This document shows, one piece after another, positions 18,363-28,859 of a DNA stretch of 64,000 nt. Source of the DNA: Maricaulis sp. (lineage in GTDB: Bacteria > Pseudomonadota > Alphaproteobacteria > Caulobacterales > Maricaulaceae); contig JAEPND010000009.1 of assembly GCA_017643585.1 (NCBI GenBank), forward strand, positions 36,555 to 100,554, read 5' to 3'. Every line of letters starts with the position of its first letter. Positions within the stretch are counted from its first letter, which is position 1. The notes beneath the pieces were generated by a model, which was given only the letters and a program-made list of their open reading frames with translations, had not been told where the DNA came from and searched no databases. Made by a program: the position numbers and the translations under genes.

Positions 18363-20003
<1,641 letters not shown>

Positions 20004-20010
20004 GTAGACC

Positions 20011-21003
20011 TTGAACCAAACGACGAACTCCAGCGTTCATCGCGCAGAGGGCGAGGCTGTTTCAACAGCCTCGCCCCGCGACTATTTTGACTTGATGAAA
20101 CCGCGGGTGATGACGCTGGTCGTTTTCACCGCCTTTGCCGGTCTCATCGCGGCGCCGACGGATGTCGATCCCTTCCTGGCGCTGATCTCGATCATTTCCC
20201 TGGCCATCGGGGCGGGCGCGGCTGGAGCGCTCAACATGGCCTATGACGCCGATATCGACGCCACCATGAAGCGCACGCAAAAGCGCCCGGTGCCGCGCGG
20301 TGCGGTGTCCATCTCCAATGCCTATGGCATGGGCCTGGTGGCTTCCATCCTGTCTGTGCTGATGATGGCCCTGGCGGCCAATTATCTGGCGGCCGGCCTG
20401 CTGGCCTTCTCGATCTTCTTCTATGCCGTCATCTACACGATGATCCTCAAGCGCTCGACGCCGCAGAATATCGTCATTGGTGGTGCGGCCGGTGCCTTTC
20501 CGCCGATGATCGGCTGGGTGATCGCGACCGGCGAGATCTCGCTGGATGCGGTGATCCTGTTCATGATCATCTTCCTGTGGACGCCGCCGCATTCCTGGGC
20601 CCTGGCGCTGTACAAGTCCGGTGACTATGCCGCAGCTAATGTGCCGATGATGCCGGTCGCCAAGGGCGCCAAGTCCACGCGCCTGCAGATCCTTTTGTAT
20701 TCCATCGTGCTGGTGATCTTTGCCGGCGCGCCCGTCCTGACCGGCCTTGGCGGACTGGTCTATGCCGCAACATCGCTGGGCGGTGGCGCGCTCTTCCTGC
20801 TGCTGGCCGTGCGCATCTACAAGTCCCGCGCGGGTGAAGCCGGCTCCGCTGAAGAGGGCGCCCTCTATGCCGTGCGTGCCGGTGACAAGGCCGCGCGTGA
20901 TCTCTTTGCCTTCTCGATCGGCTATCTGACGGTCCTTTTTGCCGCATTGATTGTTGAGCACGCATTTGGTGCTTATTGGGCAGTTCCCGGAGTAAATGGC
21001 TAA
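20011..21003 (+). CDS. ctaB: Protoheme IX farnesyltransferase (heme O synthase)
   Basis: 330 residues, with a TTG start at 20011 behind AGGTAGACC, seven bases after ctaD; no ATG or GTG lies before the conserved DYFDLMKPRVM. The prenyl-diphosphate motif is NMAYDADIDATMKRTQKRPVP, and about nine helices follow. It converts heme B to heme O, the precursor of heme A for subunit I. The stop overlaps the next start (TAATG). Confidence 0.95.
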   Translation: MNQTTNSSVHRAEGEAVSTASPRDYFDLMKPRVMTLVVFTAFAGLIAAPTDVDPFLALISIISLAIGAGAAGALNMAYDADIDATMKRTQKRPVPRGAVSISNAYGMGLVASILSVLMMALAANYLAAGLLAFSIFFYAVIYTMILKRSTPQNIVIGGAAGAFPPMIGWVIATGEISLDAVILFMIIFLWTPPHSWALALYKSGDYAAANVPMMPVAKGAKSTRLQILLYSIVLVIFAGAPVLTGLGGLVYAATSLGGGALFLLLAVRIYKSRAGEAGSAEEGALYAVRAGDKAARDLFAFSIGYLTVLFAALIVEHAFGAYWAVPGVNG

Positions 21004-21284
21004 TGGTCCCCGATAACGGTTCCGACACCCAGAATGATACCGCCACAGAGGTGGACACCGAGACAACCGATCCGGCGCTCGACAGTTCGGGTGCGCCAAC
21101 GTCGGAGAATTTCGGCTTCTACCACCGCGAAGGTCAGCCGTCCGGTGAGAGTGTGGAACTGAACGAGGACCAGATCGCCGCACGCAAGAAGCGCAATGTC
21201 GCAATCGCCTGGAGCCTGGTGGCCTTCATGGTTGTGATATTCCTTGTCACGGTCGCGCGGTTGAGCCAGAACGTGTCCAGCTGA
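21003..21284 (+). CDS. Small single-pass membrane protein of the oxidase operon (CoxF-like)
   Basis: 93 residues. The ATG shares its A with the ctaB stop codon (TAATG), so translation is probably coupled. The first 60 residues are acidic and polar, then a basic patch ARKKRN precedes one helix (VAIAWSLVAFMVVIFLVTVA). Small proteins of this layout sit between ctaB and ctaG in many alphaproteobacterial oxidase operons and are taken as assembly or accessory factors. The CoxF name rests on position and shape rather than a motif. Confidence 0.7.
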   Translation: MVPDNGSDTQNDTATEVDTETTDPALDSSGAPTSENFGFYHREGQPSGESVELNEDQIAARKKRNVAIAWSLVAFMVVIFLVTVARLSQNVSS

Positions 21285-21324
21285 CGCCGGTCGTTTTCGC
21301 GATCCCCGTTGGCCCGGGGGACAG

Positions 21325-22389
21325 ATGCGCATTCAAGATACCTACAACCAGATCGCTGACCGATTTGTCGGGCTGGATCGCAAGTATTGGGTGATCGCCC
21401 TGAGCGTTCTGGTCGGGCTGACGATCATCCAGCAAATACTGTTTTCGATCATGGCCTCAACGGGCGGGCTAGGGGGCTTTGCGGCGCAGGTTTACAGCTT
21501 CGCCGCCGGCTTTACGCGTCAGCCGGTCAGCGTGCCTGTACTCGTGCTCTTGTTGCACAGCGTGTCCACCTTCTGGCTTGGCGAAATCGGTACCCGCTTC
21601 CGGCGTTGTCTTGTGCCCGTAGCGCTGCTGCTGGTGGCGGCCATCCTGGTTGGCTGGATCGCCCGATATTGGCTTTATCAGGGACATACGGGTGCGCTCG
21701 CCTTGGGTGTTCTGACAGATCTTTTGATGCTCATTGCCGTTGCGTTACCGACGATTATCAAAGTGCAACTCCTGTCCCGGGAGAGTTCGGGGCGCCCAAG
21801 CACGGCACTCTGGTGGGAGATGTCGGCACTCGCCTTGCTGGTCATACCTGAGCTGGCTCAGATCCTGTCAATGATCACGCAGCTGGTCATGGGGGCGGGT
21901 TCCGCCGCTCGGTCTGGAGGCGGAGGGGCAAGTTCTGTTCTCGGCGTCGCAGTCATGGCCAGCTGGTATTTCTGGTTCGACCGGATGTGGCGCGTGCGCT
22001 TCAATCGAGTATTGGCGACGCTGCATCTGGCGACAGCGATGGTGGGGCCGCTGACGCTGGCTATTTACGCGATCGGTCTGGACGCCCTCTCGGTCTGGCG
22101 CCGGCTAGAGACTGGAGATCGTTGGTCAATGCCCGCCAGTGGGGATGGCGTGGACTACGCCGCAGTCGTTGCGATGGGCGATCATGTGACGCTCTTTAAC
22201 CTGATCGCGAATGCCCTATTTCTGATCGTGTTCCTCGAAGCCATGGTCAGGAAAATGATGGGCGGAACCGATCCGTCGTATGATGCGGCAACAGCACGCA
22301 GCCTGCGCCGCTATGCCGCTCTTGTATTGTTGGCCGGACTCCTGTTTATGGGCGGGAATTTTATCGTGTATTCATCGCTGACTCTATGA
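21325..22389 (+). CDS. Multi-pass membrane protein resembling the second half of CtaD without metal ligands
   Basis: 354 residues with about eight hydrophobic helices, placed between the CoxF-like gene and ctaG; its stop overlaps the ctaG start (ATGA). By eye it shares landmarks with CtaD of this operon in the same order: HSVSTF (78-83) with HIVSTF (288-293); IAVALPTIIK (137-146) with IAVPTGIK (343-350); WYFWFDRMWRVRFNRVLA (214-231) with [18 protein letters not shown] (424-441); VDYA (276-279) with VDYA (472-475). Gaps between landmarks differ by only 4 to 14 residues. The CuB histidine pair is replaced by non-histidines, and the HFH region by a glycine-rich linker near 190-204. Inference: a degenerate heme-copper oxidase paralogue, perhaps an assembly or structural subunit. 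If wrong, it is a membrane protein of unknown function. Confidence 0.6.
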   Translation: MRIQDTYNQIADRFVGLDRKYWVIALSVLVGLTIIQQILFSIMASTGGLGGFAAQVYSFAAGFTRQPVSVPVLVLLLHSVSTFWLGEIGTRFRRCLVPVALLLVAAILVGWIARYWLYQGHTGALALGVLTDLLMLIAVALPTIIKVQLLSRESSGRPSTALWWEMSALALLVIPELAQILSMITQLVMGAGSAARSGGGGASSVLGVAVMASWYFWFDRMWRVRFNRVLATLHLATAMVGPLTLAIYAIGLDALSVWRRLETGDRWSMPASGDGVDYAAVVAMGDHVTLFNLIANALFLIVFLEAMVRKMMGGTDPSYDAATARSLRRYAALVLLAGLLFMGGNFIVYSSLTL

Positions 22390-22952
22390 TCCGCTTGCCA
22401 CAAGACAAAAACACCCGTGTTGCCGTGATGGCTGCCTTTGGCGCCGTGACCATGGTGGGCGCTGCCTTTGCCGCCGTGCCGCTGTATGACCTGTTCTGCC
22501 GGGTGACCGGTTACGGGGGTACCACGCAGGTTGCCGTGGGTGAGGCGGGCGAGATCCTTGACCGTCAGGTGACGGTCTATTTCGACGCCAATACTGAACG
22601 CGACATGCCGTGGAGTTTCGAGCCGCTGCAGCGCTCGCTGACCGTCCAGGTCGGGGAGAGCGGGCTGGCCTATTACCGGGCCACCAACACGTCGGACCAG
22701 CCGGTCACCGGTGTCGCCTCTTATAATGTCGCGCCCTACAAGGCTGCGCCCTATTTTTCCAAGATCCAGTGTTTCTGCTTTACCGAGCAGACCCTGGCAC
22801 CGGGCGAAAGCATGGACATGCCGGTCCTGTTCTTCGTCGACCCTCTCATGGATGGGGAGCGCCGCATGGATGATGTGACGTCCTTCACCCTCTCTTACAC
22901 CTTCTTTGAAACCGACGGTGCTGCGTCCTCTTCCAGCGACGCCGCGCCTTAG
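22386..22952 (+). CDS. ctaG: Cytochrome c oxidase assembly protein CtaG (Cox11 family)
   Basis: 188 residues. One N-terminal helix (VAVMAAFGAVTMVGAAFAAV) anchors a periplasmic immunoglobulin-like domain with the copper-binding CFCF motif in KIQCFCFTEQTLAPGE and the family segment VPLYDLFCRVTGYGGTT. It delivers copper to the CuB site of subunit I. Its ATG overlaps the stop of the preceding CtaD-like gene, so translation of the two is probably linked. Confidence 0.97.
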   Translation: MIRLPQDKNTRVAVMAAFGAVTMVGAAFAAVPLYDLFCRVTGYGGTTQVAVGEAGEILDRQVTVYFDANTERDMPWSFEPLQRSLTVQVGESGLAYYRATNTSDQPVTGVASYNVAPYKAAPYFSKIQCFCFTEQTLAPGESMDMPVLFFVDPLMDGERRMDDVTSFTLSYTFFETDGAASSSSDAAP

Positions 22953-23022
22953 CATTGAACCTTTCGCCGCGTCCGGGTATCACCGGGCCAAGTGGCTGAT
23001 TTGATATCGCAGGAGATTCGCG

Positions 23023-23874
23023 ATGGCTGGGCAGGCTGTTAAGCACGACTACCACCTTGTGGACCCGTCACCATGGCCGTTTGTCGGCTCGTTGGGTGCC
23101 TTTTTGATGGCCGTTGGCGCGGTCGCCTGGATGAAGGGACTGGTGGACGCTGACCACTGGCTGGCCTTTTTCTATGGCCCGAACGCCGCTGCCGGCTTCT
23201 TCATCGGCCTTCTCATCGTGCTGATCACGATGTTTGGCTGGTGGGCAGATATTATCAAGGAATCGCGTGCGGGTGACCACACGCCGGTCGTTGATATTCA
23301 CCTTCGCTACGGCATGATCATGTTCATCGCTTCTGAAGTGATGTTCTTCGTGGCGTGGTTCTGGGCCTTCTTCGAATACGCGATCTTCCACGAGGTCCGC
23401 CTTGATCCGGGCCTGGCCAGCTGGCCGCCGGCAGGTGTCGAGACCTTCAACCCGTGGCACATCCCGCTGATGAACACGCTGATCCTGCTGCTGTCCGGCA
23501 CCACCGTGACCTGGGGTCACCACGCGCTGCAGCACGGCGATCGCAAGGGCGCCAAGCTGGGCCTGCTGTTCACCGTGATCCTCGGCCTCTGCTTCACCGC
23601 ACTGCAGGTCTACGAGTATCAGGAAGCACACTTTGCCTTCTCCATGGCCGATGGCGGCAATCTCTATGGTTCCACCTTCTACATGGCGACCGGCTTCCAC
23701 GGTGCGCACGTGGTCATCGGTACCATCTTCCTCGCTGTCTGCCTGTTGCGCCTGATGGCTGGCCACTTCACACCGGAGAAGCATTTCGGTCTGGAAGCGG
23801 CGGCCTGGTACTGGCACTTCGTTGACGTTGTCTGGCTGTTCCTGTTCGCCTTCGTCTACGTCGTCTACCAATAA
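23023..23874 (+). CDS. ctaE: Cytochrome c oxidase subunit III
   Basis: 283 residues with seven membrane helices, preceded by CAGGAGATTCGCG. Conserved segments include [20 protein letters not shown] at the N-terminus, [18 protein letters not shown] with the carboxylate helix, and [20 protein letters not shown] at the C-terminus. It stabilises proton uptake by subunit I. Confidence 0.97.
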   Translation: MAGQAVKHDYHLVDPSPWPFVGSLGAFLMAVGAVAWMKGLVDADHWLAFFYGPNAAAGFFIGLLIVLITMFGWWADIIKESRAGDHTPVVDIHLRYGMIMFIASEVMFFVAWFWAFFEYAIFHEVRLDPGLASWPPAGVETFNPWHIPLMNTLILLLSGTTVTWGHHALQHGDRKGAKLGLLFTVILGLCFTALQVYEYQEAHFAFSMADGGNLYGSTFYMATGFHGAHVVIGTIFLAVCLLRLMAGHFTPEKHFGLEAAAWYWHFVDVVWLFLFAFVYVVYQ

Positions 23875-23885
23875 GGCGAGACCAC

Positions 23886-24248
23886 ATGGATAATCCCTCT
23901 CCGTTTTCGACGGGCTTTCACGGCCGGTGTCCGAAATGCGGAGAGGGCGCCATGTTCAAGGGACTGCTCGAAATAGCGCCGCGGTGTGATGCCTGCGGCG
24001 TTAGTTTTGAGGGGGCTGATGTTGGTGACGGCGCCTCGGTGTTTGCGCTCTTCATCGTCGGCTTCATCGCCATGGTGGCCTACCTGCTGGTCGCCGTGAC
24101 GTTCAACCATCCCCCGCTCTGGGTTCACGCCCTGATCCAGCTGCCCCTGATCCCGATCGCGACGATCGCCTGTATCCGCCCGCTCAAGGGCGTGTTGTTT
24201 GCCCTCCAGTTCAAGCACGACGCCCAAGAGGCCCGTCTGGACGATTAG
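23886..24248 (+). CDS. DUF983 zinc-ribbon membrane protein
   Basis: 120 residues. A CPKC...CDAC zinc-ribbon-like N-terminus (GRCPKCGEGAMFKGLL, PRCDACGVSF) is followed by two membrane helices and a short polar tail. DUF983 proteins are regularly found between ctaE and surf1 in alphaproteobacterial oxidase operons, as here, which suggests a role in oxidase biogenesis, though no activity is established. It begins 11 bases after ctaE. Confidence 0.88.
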   Translation: MDNPSPFSTGFHGRCPKCGEGAMFKGLLEIAPRCDACGVSFEGADVGDGASVFALFIVGFIAMVAYLLVAVTFNHPPLWVHALIQLPLIPIATIACIRPLKGVLFALQFKHDAQEARLDD

Positions 24249-24261
24249 CCGGAGACCCGAT

Positions 24262-24915
24262 TTGCGCCGCTTCCCTGTCATCCTGACCGGCTTCACGCTC
24301 GCCTCGCTGGCCCTGCTGGTGTCACTGGGTACCTGGCAGATGCAGCGCATGGCCTGGAAGCGCGATCTGATTGCCCAGTATGAGGCACGCGGCGAGGCGG
24401 TGAGTTTCCAGGCGGCCCTGTGCGAGATGGGCGAGGGGTTTTTCAGCCCGCGCGTGTCCGGACCTGCGCCGCTGAGCGGCGAGGAATTGCGGTTCTACGT
24501 TTTGCGCGGTGAGCCTGGCTGGGTGCGCCTCGGGGTGCTGCAGGTCGAGGATTGCGACAGTGGTGAAGACCGGTTTGTCCTGATCGAGAGCGGGTTTGAA
24601 AACCTGGCCGGCGAGCGTGTCTCGCGCCCGGCCGTGTGGAGAGCGGAAGCTGCACCGGCTGCAGGAATGTTCACACCCGGCAACGAAGCAGATACCAATC
24701 AGTGGTATAGCTTTGATCAGATCGAAATGGCGCGTGCCCTGAATATCGCTCCCGACCAGCTTTTGCCGGTCTGGCTGCGAGAGGATAGCGGCATGCCGGC
24801 CAGTCTGAGCCTGACCCCGCCGTCCAAGCATTTTGGATATGCGCTGACCTGGTATGGCCTGGCCCTGGCGCTGATGGCGGTCTATGCCGCGATGCTGTTC
24901 AAGCGTCGCCAATAA
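24262..24915 (+). CDS. surf1: SURF1 family oxidase assembly factor
   Basis: 217 residues from a TTG at 24262, which has GGAGACCCGAT upstream and lies 13 bases past the DUF983 stop; the frame is open earlier but that would overlap DUF983. Two helices flank a periplasmic domain: the N-terminal one leads into SLGTWQMQRMAWK (the LGxWQxxR signature), and the C-terminal one is YALTWYGLALALMAVYAAML (HFGYALTWYG is typical). SURF1 helps insert heme A into subunit I. It is the last oxidase gene of the operon. Confidence 0.93.
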   Translation: MRRFPVILTGFTLASLALLVSLGTWQMQRMAWKRDLIAQYEARGEAVSFQAALCEMGEGFFSPRVSGPAPLSGEELRFYVLRGEPGWVRLGVLQVEDCDSGEDRFVLIESGFENLAGERVSRPAVWRAEAAPAAGMFTPGNEADTNQWYSFDQIEMARALNIAPDQLLPVWLREDSGMPASLSLTPPSKHFGYALTWYGLALALMAVYAAMLFKRRQ

Positions 24916-24977
24916 CACCGCTCCGGCGGAACATGGTATAAGAGCGGGTGGCTAGCCCACCGTATTGGGAGAGATGC

Positions 24978-25556
24978 GTGGCACTTTGGCGCGATGATCC
25001 GGAAGAAGACATCCTGTTCGGACAGGGGATCAAGCTGCGAGCCCCGGTGCTCGAGGACTATGATGCCTGGGCGAAGCTGCGCGGCGCCTCGCGCGCGCAC
25101 ACCGAGCCGTGGGAGCCGGCCTGGGCGGTCAATGAATTGTCCAAGGGAGCATTCCGCCGCCGTATTGCGCGCTACCAGGCCGACCGTCAGTCCGGTCTGG
25201 GCTATCCGTTTTTCATCGTGCGGCGGGAGGATGATGTCCTGCTTGGCGCGTGCAATCTGAACAATGTCCGGCGCGGCGTGCTGCAGGCGGCGGATATCGG
25301 CTACTGGGTCGGCAGCCCCTATGTGCGCAAGGGCTACACGCGCGCTGCGGTGAAGCGGGTTTTGTGTTTCGCTTTCGACTCGCTGGGTCTGCACCGCATC
25401 GAGGCGGCCTGCCGCCCGGAAAACCATGCCTCCCGCAAATTGCTGGAGGGCGTCGGCTTCCAGTTCGAGGGGCGCTCGCGTTCCTTCCTCAATATTGCTG
25501 GCGAGTGGCGTGACCATGATCGTTTTGCCCTGCTCAGCACTGACGAGCGCAAATGA
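24978..25556 (+). CDS. GNAT N-acetyltransferase, RimJ-like
   Basis: 192 residues from GTG 24978, with GGGAGAG six bases upstream. The acetyl-CoA-binding region is ADIGYWVGSPYVRKGYTRAAV, followed by FDSLGLHRIEAACRPENHAS and KLLEGVGFQFEG, the order found in RimJ/RimL-type ribosomal protein acetyltransferases. It probably acetylates the N-terminus of a ribosomal protein such as S5 in the cytosol; that substrate is inferred. Its stop overlaps the start of the EAL gene (ATGA). Confidence 0.88.
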   Translation: MALWRDDPEEDILFGQGIKLRAPVLEDYDAWAKLRGASRAHTEPWEPAWAVNELSKGAFRRRIARYQADRQSGLGYPFFIVRREDDVLLGACNLNNVRRGVLQAADIGYWVGSPYVRKGYTRAAVKRVLCFAFDSLGLHRIEAACRPENHASRKLLEGVGFQFEGRSRSFLNIAGEWRDHDRFALLSTDERK

Positions 25557-26686
25557 GTTCCGATCCGTTTGAAGTCGGTGCCGCAGCCGCGGGCGCGGTG
25601 GCGTTCAGCATCCATCCTGGGACCGGCGCCGTGACCCTGTCCGGCGAGCGAGCTCGCTTTGGCCTAAATGGCGATACCCTGACGCTGGAGGACTTCCTCG
25701 CGCGCATGGGCCCGACGGACCAGGATGCGGTGCGCCGGGACCTGGCGGCGGGCCGGATCGATGTGCGTGTGCGCCTGACCGGTCTGGACCAGCAGCTGAG
25801 TTATGTGCGCCTGATCGGTGCCCGGCGTGAGGGTGAGCGGGTCGACGGTCTGATGATCCCGGCCGGTGACACAGCCCACAAGGCCAACCGGATTGTCGAC
25901 GAGCACGCCCTGGCGCGGGCTGTGGAGGCGGGCGAGGTGCTGGCCTTTTACCAACCGATCATCTGTCTGAAGAGCCAGCGCCTGGCCGGTTTCGAAGCGC
26001 TGGCACGCTGGCGACGTCCAGGTGTTGGCGTGCTGGCCCCGCCAGACTTCCTGGCCATGGCCGATGATATCGATCAGCTGGGCAAGCTCAGTTCCAATAT
26101 CCGCTCGAATGCGATCGATGACCTGGCCGCCTGGCGCCGTGCCTCACCGCCGGCGCAGCAGCTCTTCGTCGCCGCGAATGTCTCGGTCAGTGAGCTCGTC
26201 GATACCGGCTTCCAGGATCGTATCATCGCTTACGTACAGCGTGCCGGCTTGCCAGCCGGTGTGTTCAAGCTGGAGATCGCCGAAACGGAGATCATGCGCG
26301 ATCCGGAAGCGGCAGCAGATGCCATGACACGTCTGTCCGAGGCCGGCATTGCCCTGGCGCTGGATGATTTCGGGACGGGTTACTCTTCGCTCGCGCGGCT
26401 GGAGATGCTGCCTTTTGATGTGGTCAAGATCGACCAGTATTTCGTCCGCGCCATGGTCGGCAATGAAAGTGCAACCACGGTCGTGCAATCGGTGATCCAG
26501 CTGGCCCAGCATTTCGAGATGAAAGTTGTCGCCGAAGGCGTGGAAACCGAGGAGACGGCGCAAACCCTGGCGGAGATCGGCTGCGATTTCGCGCAGGGCT
26601 ATCGATATTCCGGAGCGCTGGCGCCGCAGGATGCCTATGAGCTGATCGGGGCCGGGCTGGAAGGTCGGTTCAGGGCTGCCAGCTAG
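25553..26686 (+). CDS. PAS-EAL cyclic-di-GMP phosphodiesterase
   Basis: 377 residues, starting on the ATGA overlap with the acetyltransferase gene. Residues about 10-115 look like a PAS-3-type sensor (SIHPGTGAVTLSG, LTLEDFLARMGPTDQDAV). An EAL domain follows from about 120. The catalytic residues appear complete: AGFEALARW, the Asn in FVAANVSVSEL, LEIAETEI, DDFGTGYSSL, VVKIDQYF, VAEGVET and QGYRYSGAL. It should hydrolyse cyclic di-GMP in the cytosol, tuning motility or attachment. No GGDEF part and no membrane helix are present. Confidence 0.9.
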   Translation: MSSDPFEVGAAAAGAVAFSIHPGTGAVTLSGERARFGLNGDTLTLEDFLARMGPTDQDAVRRDLAAGRIDVRVRLTGLDQQLSYVRLIGARREGERVDGLMIPAGDTAHKANRIVDEHALARAVEAGEVLAFYQPIICLKSQRLAGFEALARWRRPGVGVLAPPDFLAMADDIDQLGKLSSNIRSNAIDDLAAWRRASPPAQQLFVAANVSVSELVDTGFQDRIIAYVQRAGLPAGVFKLEIAETEIMRDPEAAADAMTRLSEAGIALALDDFGTGYSSLARLEMLPFDVVKIDQYFVRAMVGNESATTVVQSVIQLAQHFEMKVVAEGVETEETAQTLAEIGCDFAQGYRYSGALAPQDAYELIGAGLEGRFRAAS

Positions 26687-27270
26687 GCATTGCCACTGAG
26701 ACTGGACAGGCGTTCGGGGTCGATACCCAGCAGGTCCAGCGCGCGTTCCCACTTGTCATCAGCGCTCTCGGCGAAGATCAGGTCTTCGTCCGGATCCGCG
26801 ACGAACCAGGCATTGCTGGCCAGTTCCTCTTCCAGCTGCCCGGCACCCCAGCCGGAATAGCCCAGGGCGAGCAGGCTGCGGCGCGGTGGTCTGGGCGAGG
26901 CGATGGCCTCCAGCGCGTCCTTGGTCGCTGTCAGCCCGATCGTGTCGCTGACGGGCAGGGTCGAATCACTCGATTCGAAATCGGCGCTGTGCAGGACAAA
27001 ACCGCGATCTCGCTCGACCGGTCCGCCCACCAGTACGGCGCGGTCCGGTGCATGGGGCTCGCCCTCGATGCCCAATTGTTCCAGCAGGGAGGGGAGTCGG
27101 AGGCCTTCAACAGGCTTGTTCAGTACGATTCCCATTGCATGATCCTCGGAATGATCGCACATGAGGATGACGGTGCGATCGAAACGCGGATCGCCGATCG
27201 ATGGAGAGGCGATCAACAGCTTGCCTCCGAGATATCTGTCGGCTGTCAGCGTATCATCTTTCCGATTCAT
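26683..27270 (-). CDS. yqgE: YqgE/AlgH family protein (DUF179)
   Basis: 195 residues. The family stretch is GGKLLIASPSIGDPRFDRTVILMCDHSEDHAMGIVLNKP, with LGYSGWGAGQLEEEL near the C-terminus. YqgE proteins are compact cytosolic proteins of uncertain role. The gene is convergent with the EAL gene, the two stops overlapping by four bases, and divergent from the peroxiredoxin gene. Confidence 0.93.
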   Translation of the reverse strand: MNRKDDTLTADRYLGGKLLIASPSIGDPRFDRTVILMCDHSEDHAMGIVLNKPVEGLRLPSLLEQLGIEGEPHAPDRAVLVGGPVERDRGFVLHSADFESSDSTLPVSDTIGLTATKDALEAIASPRPPRRSLLALGYSGWGAGQLEEELASNAWFVADPDEDLIFAESADDKWERALDLLGIDPERLSSLSGNA

Positions 27271-27368
27271 ACCGGCATGATCGCCTCAAATAGGGGATGC
27301 GTCTAGCCGGGTTCCCGCTATCTTAAAGTGCGCGTCCGCGCTCTAATAAACCTTCAGGAGAATAGACC

Positions 27369-27866
27369 ATGACGATTAAGGTCGGTGACCGCCTCCCCGA
27401 GGCCACTTTCATGACGATGACGGCCGATGGCCCAGCCCCCGTCTCCACGTCCGATGTTTTTGCTGGCAAGACTGTTGCCCTGTTCTCCGTGCCAGGCGCG
27501 TTTACGCCGACCTGTTCGGCCAAACACCTGCCGGGCTTTGTCGAGAACGCCGCTGCCATCAAGGGCAAGGGCGTCGACACCATCGCCTGCATGTCCGTCA
27601 ACGACGTCTTCGTCATGGGCGCCTGGGGCGCTGACCAAAAGGCGGGTGAAGATGTGATGATGCTGGCCGACGGCAATGCCGAGTTCGCCAAAGCCGTTGG
27701 CCTGGAGTTCGACGGCAGCGGTTTTGGCATGGGTGTGCGCGCGCAGCGTTTCTCCATGCTGGTCAAGGACGGCGTAGTGTCCGAGCTGAATGTTGAGGCT
27801 CCGGGCGAATTCAAGGTCTCGTCCGCCGACCACATTCTCGGACAGCTCGACAGCGTGTCCGCATAA
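27369..27866 (+). CDS. Peroxiredoxin, Prx5/type II family
   Basis: 165 residues behind a strong CAGGAGAATAGACC site. The peroxidatic cysteine is Cys49 in VPGAFTPTCSAKHLPGF, the signature of atypical Prx5 enzymes. Cys74 in IACMSVNDVFVM is a second conserved position. It reduces hydrogen and alkyl peroxides in the cytosol using a glutathione or thioredoxin system; the gshA in this window would supply glutathione. The 98 bases shared with the divergent yqgE gene contain its promoter. Confidence 0.93.
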   Translation: MTIKVGDRLPEATFMTMTADGPAPVSTSDVFAGKTVALFSVPGAFTPTCSAKHLPGFVENAAAIKGKGVDTIACMSVNDVFVMGAWGADQKAGEDVMMLADGNAEFAKAVGLEFDGSGFGMGVRAQRFSMLVKDGVVSELNVEAPGEFKVSSADHILGQLDSVSA

Positions 27867-27895
27867 ACAACTCGTGACTTAATGGGAGGGTCCGC

Positions 27896-28834
27896 ATGGA
27901 TTTCGGTTTGATTGGCATAGCCGTACTGTTTTTCCTCGCACTGGCGATCATCATGTCGGTGATCAAGACAGTGCCGCAGGGACAGGAATTTACGGTGGAG
28001 CGTTTCGGACGTTTCACGCGGACCCTTACGCCCGGTCTTCACTTCATCGTCCCGTTCGTGGACGGCATTGGTTACAAGATGAACATGCGTGAGCGTGTTC
28101 TCGATGTTCCCAACCAGGATGTGATCACCAAGGACAACGCGACCGTCTCGGTCGACGCCGTGGTGTTCATCCAGGTGATGGATGCGCCGCGCGCGGCCTA
28201 TGAAGTCGACAATCTCGACTTCGCCATCATCAACCTGGCGCTGACGAATGTACGGACTGTGGTCGGTTCCATGGATCTCGACGAAACCCTGTCCAAACGG
28301 GACGAGATCAATGCGCGCCTGCTGTCCGTGATCGATGCGGCGACCAACCCCTGGGGTGTAAAGGTGACCCGGATCGAGATCCGCGACCTGTCGCCGCCCA
28401 TGGATATCACCGAGGCCATGGCCCGCCAGATGAAGGCCGAACGTCTCAAGCGTGCTGAGATCCTGGAAGCCGAGGGCGCCAAACAGTCCCAGATCCTGCG
28501 GGCTGAAGGTGAGAAGGAAGCGGCGATCCGCGAGGCCGAGGGCCGCAAGGCGTCTGCCTTCCTCGATGCCGAGGCGCGCGAGCGTGAAGCCGAAGCCGAA
28601 GCCAAGGCGACCGAGATGGTCTCTGATGCGATCGGCAAGGGTGATGTCTCCGCGATCAACTACTTCCTGGGTCAGAAATATGTCGATGCGTTCGCCAATC
28701 TCGCGATCAGCGATCAGCAGAAGACAGTAATCATCCCGGCAGAATTCTCCAACATCATCGGGACCATCACCGGTGTTGGTGAGCTGGGCAAGGCGGCCCA
28801 CAAGGCCGTGAGCGAAGCTACGCACAAAGACTAA
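27896..28834 (+). CDS. qmcA: SPFH/band 7 protein (QmcA/stomatin-like)
   Basis: 312 residues. One N-terminal membrane helix (IGIAVLFFLALAIIMSVI) is followed by the band 7 domain (TVPQGQEFTVERFGRF, TPGLHFIVPFVDG) and, from about residue 175, an alanine- and glutamate-rich coiled coil (QMKAERLKRAEILEAEGAKQ onward). These proteins form large membrane-bound rings acting as scaffolds and modulating FtsH-type proteases. The NfeD gene begins 25 bases after its stop, the usual SPFH-NfeD pairing. Confidence 0.93.
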   Translation: MDFGLIGIAVLFFLALAIIMSVIKTVPQGQEFTVERFGRFTRTLTPGLHFIVPFVDGIGYKMNMRERVLDVPNQDVITKDNATVSVDAVVFIQVMDAPRAAYEVDNLDFAIINLALTNVRTVVGSMDLDETLSKRDEINARLLSVIDAATNPWGVKVTRIEIRDLSPPMDITEAMARQMKAERLKRAEILEAEGAKQSQILRAEGEKEAAIREAEGRKASAFLDAEAREREAEAEAKATEMVSDAIGKGDVSAINYFLGQKYVDAFANLAISDQQKTVIIPAEFSNIIGTITGVGELGKAAHKAVSEATHKD

Positions 28835-28859
28835 TCGTAACGGGTAGAGGAGGTCAGAT

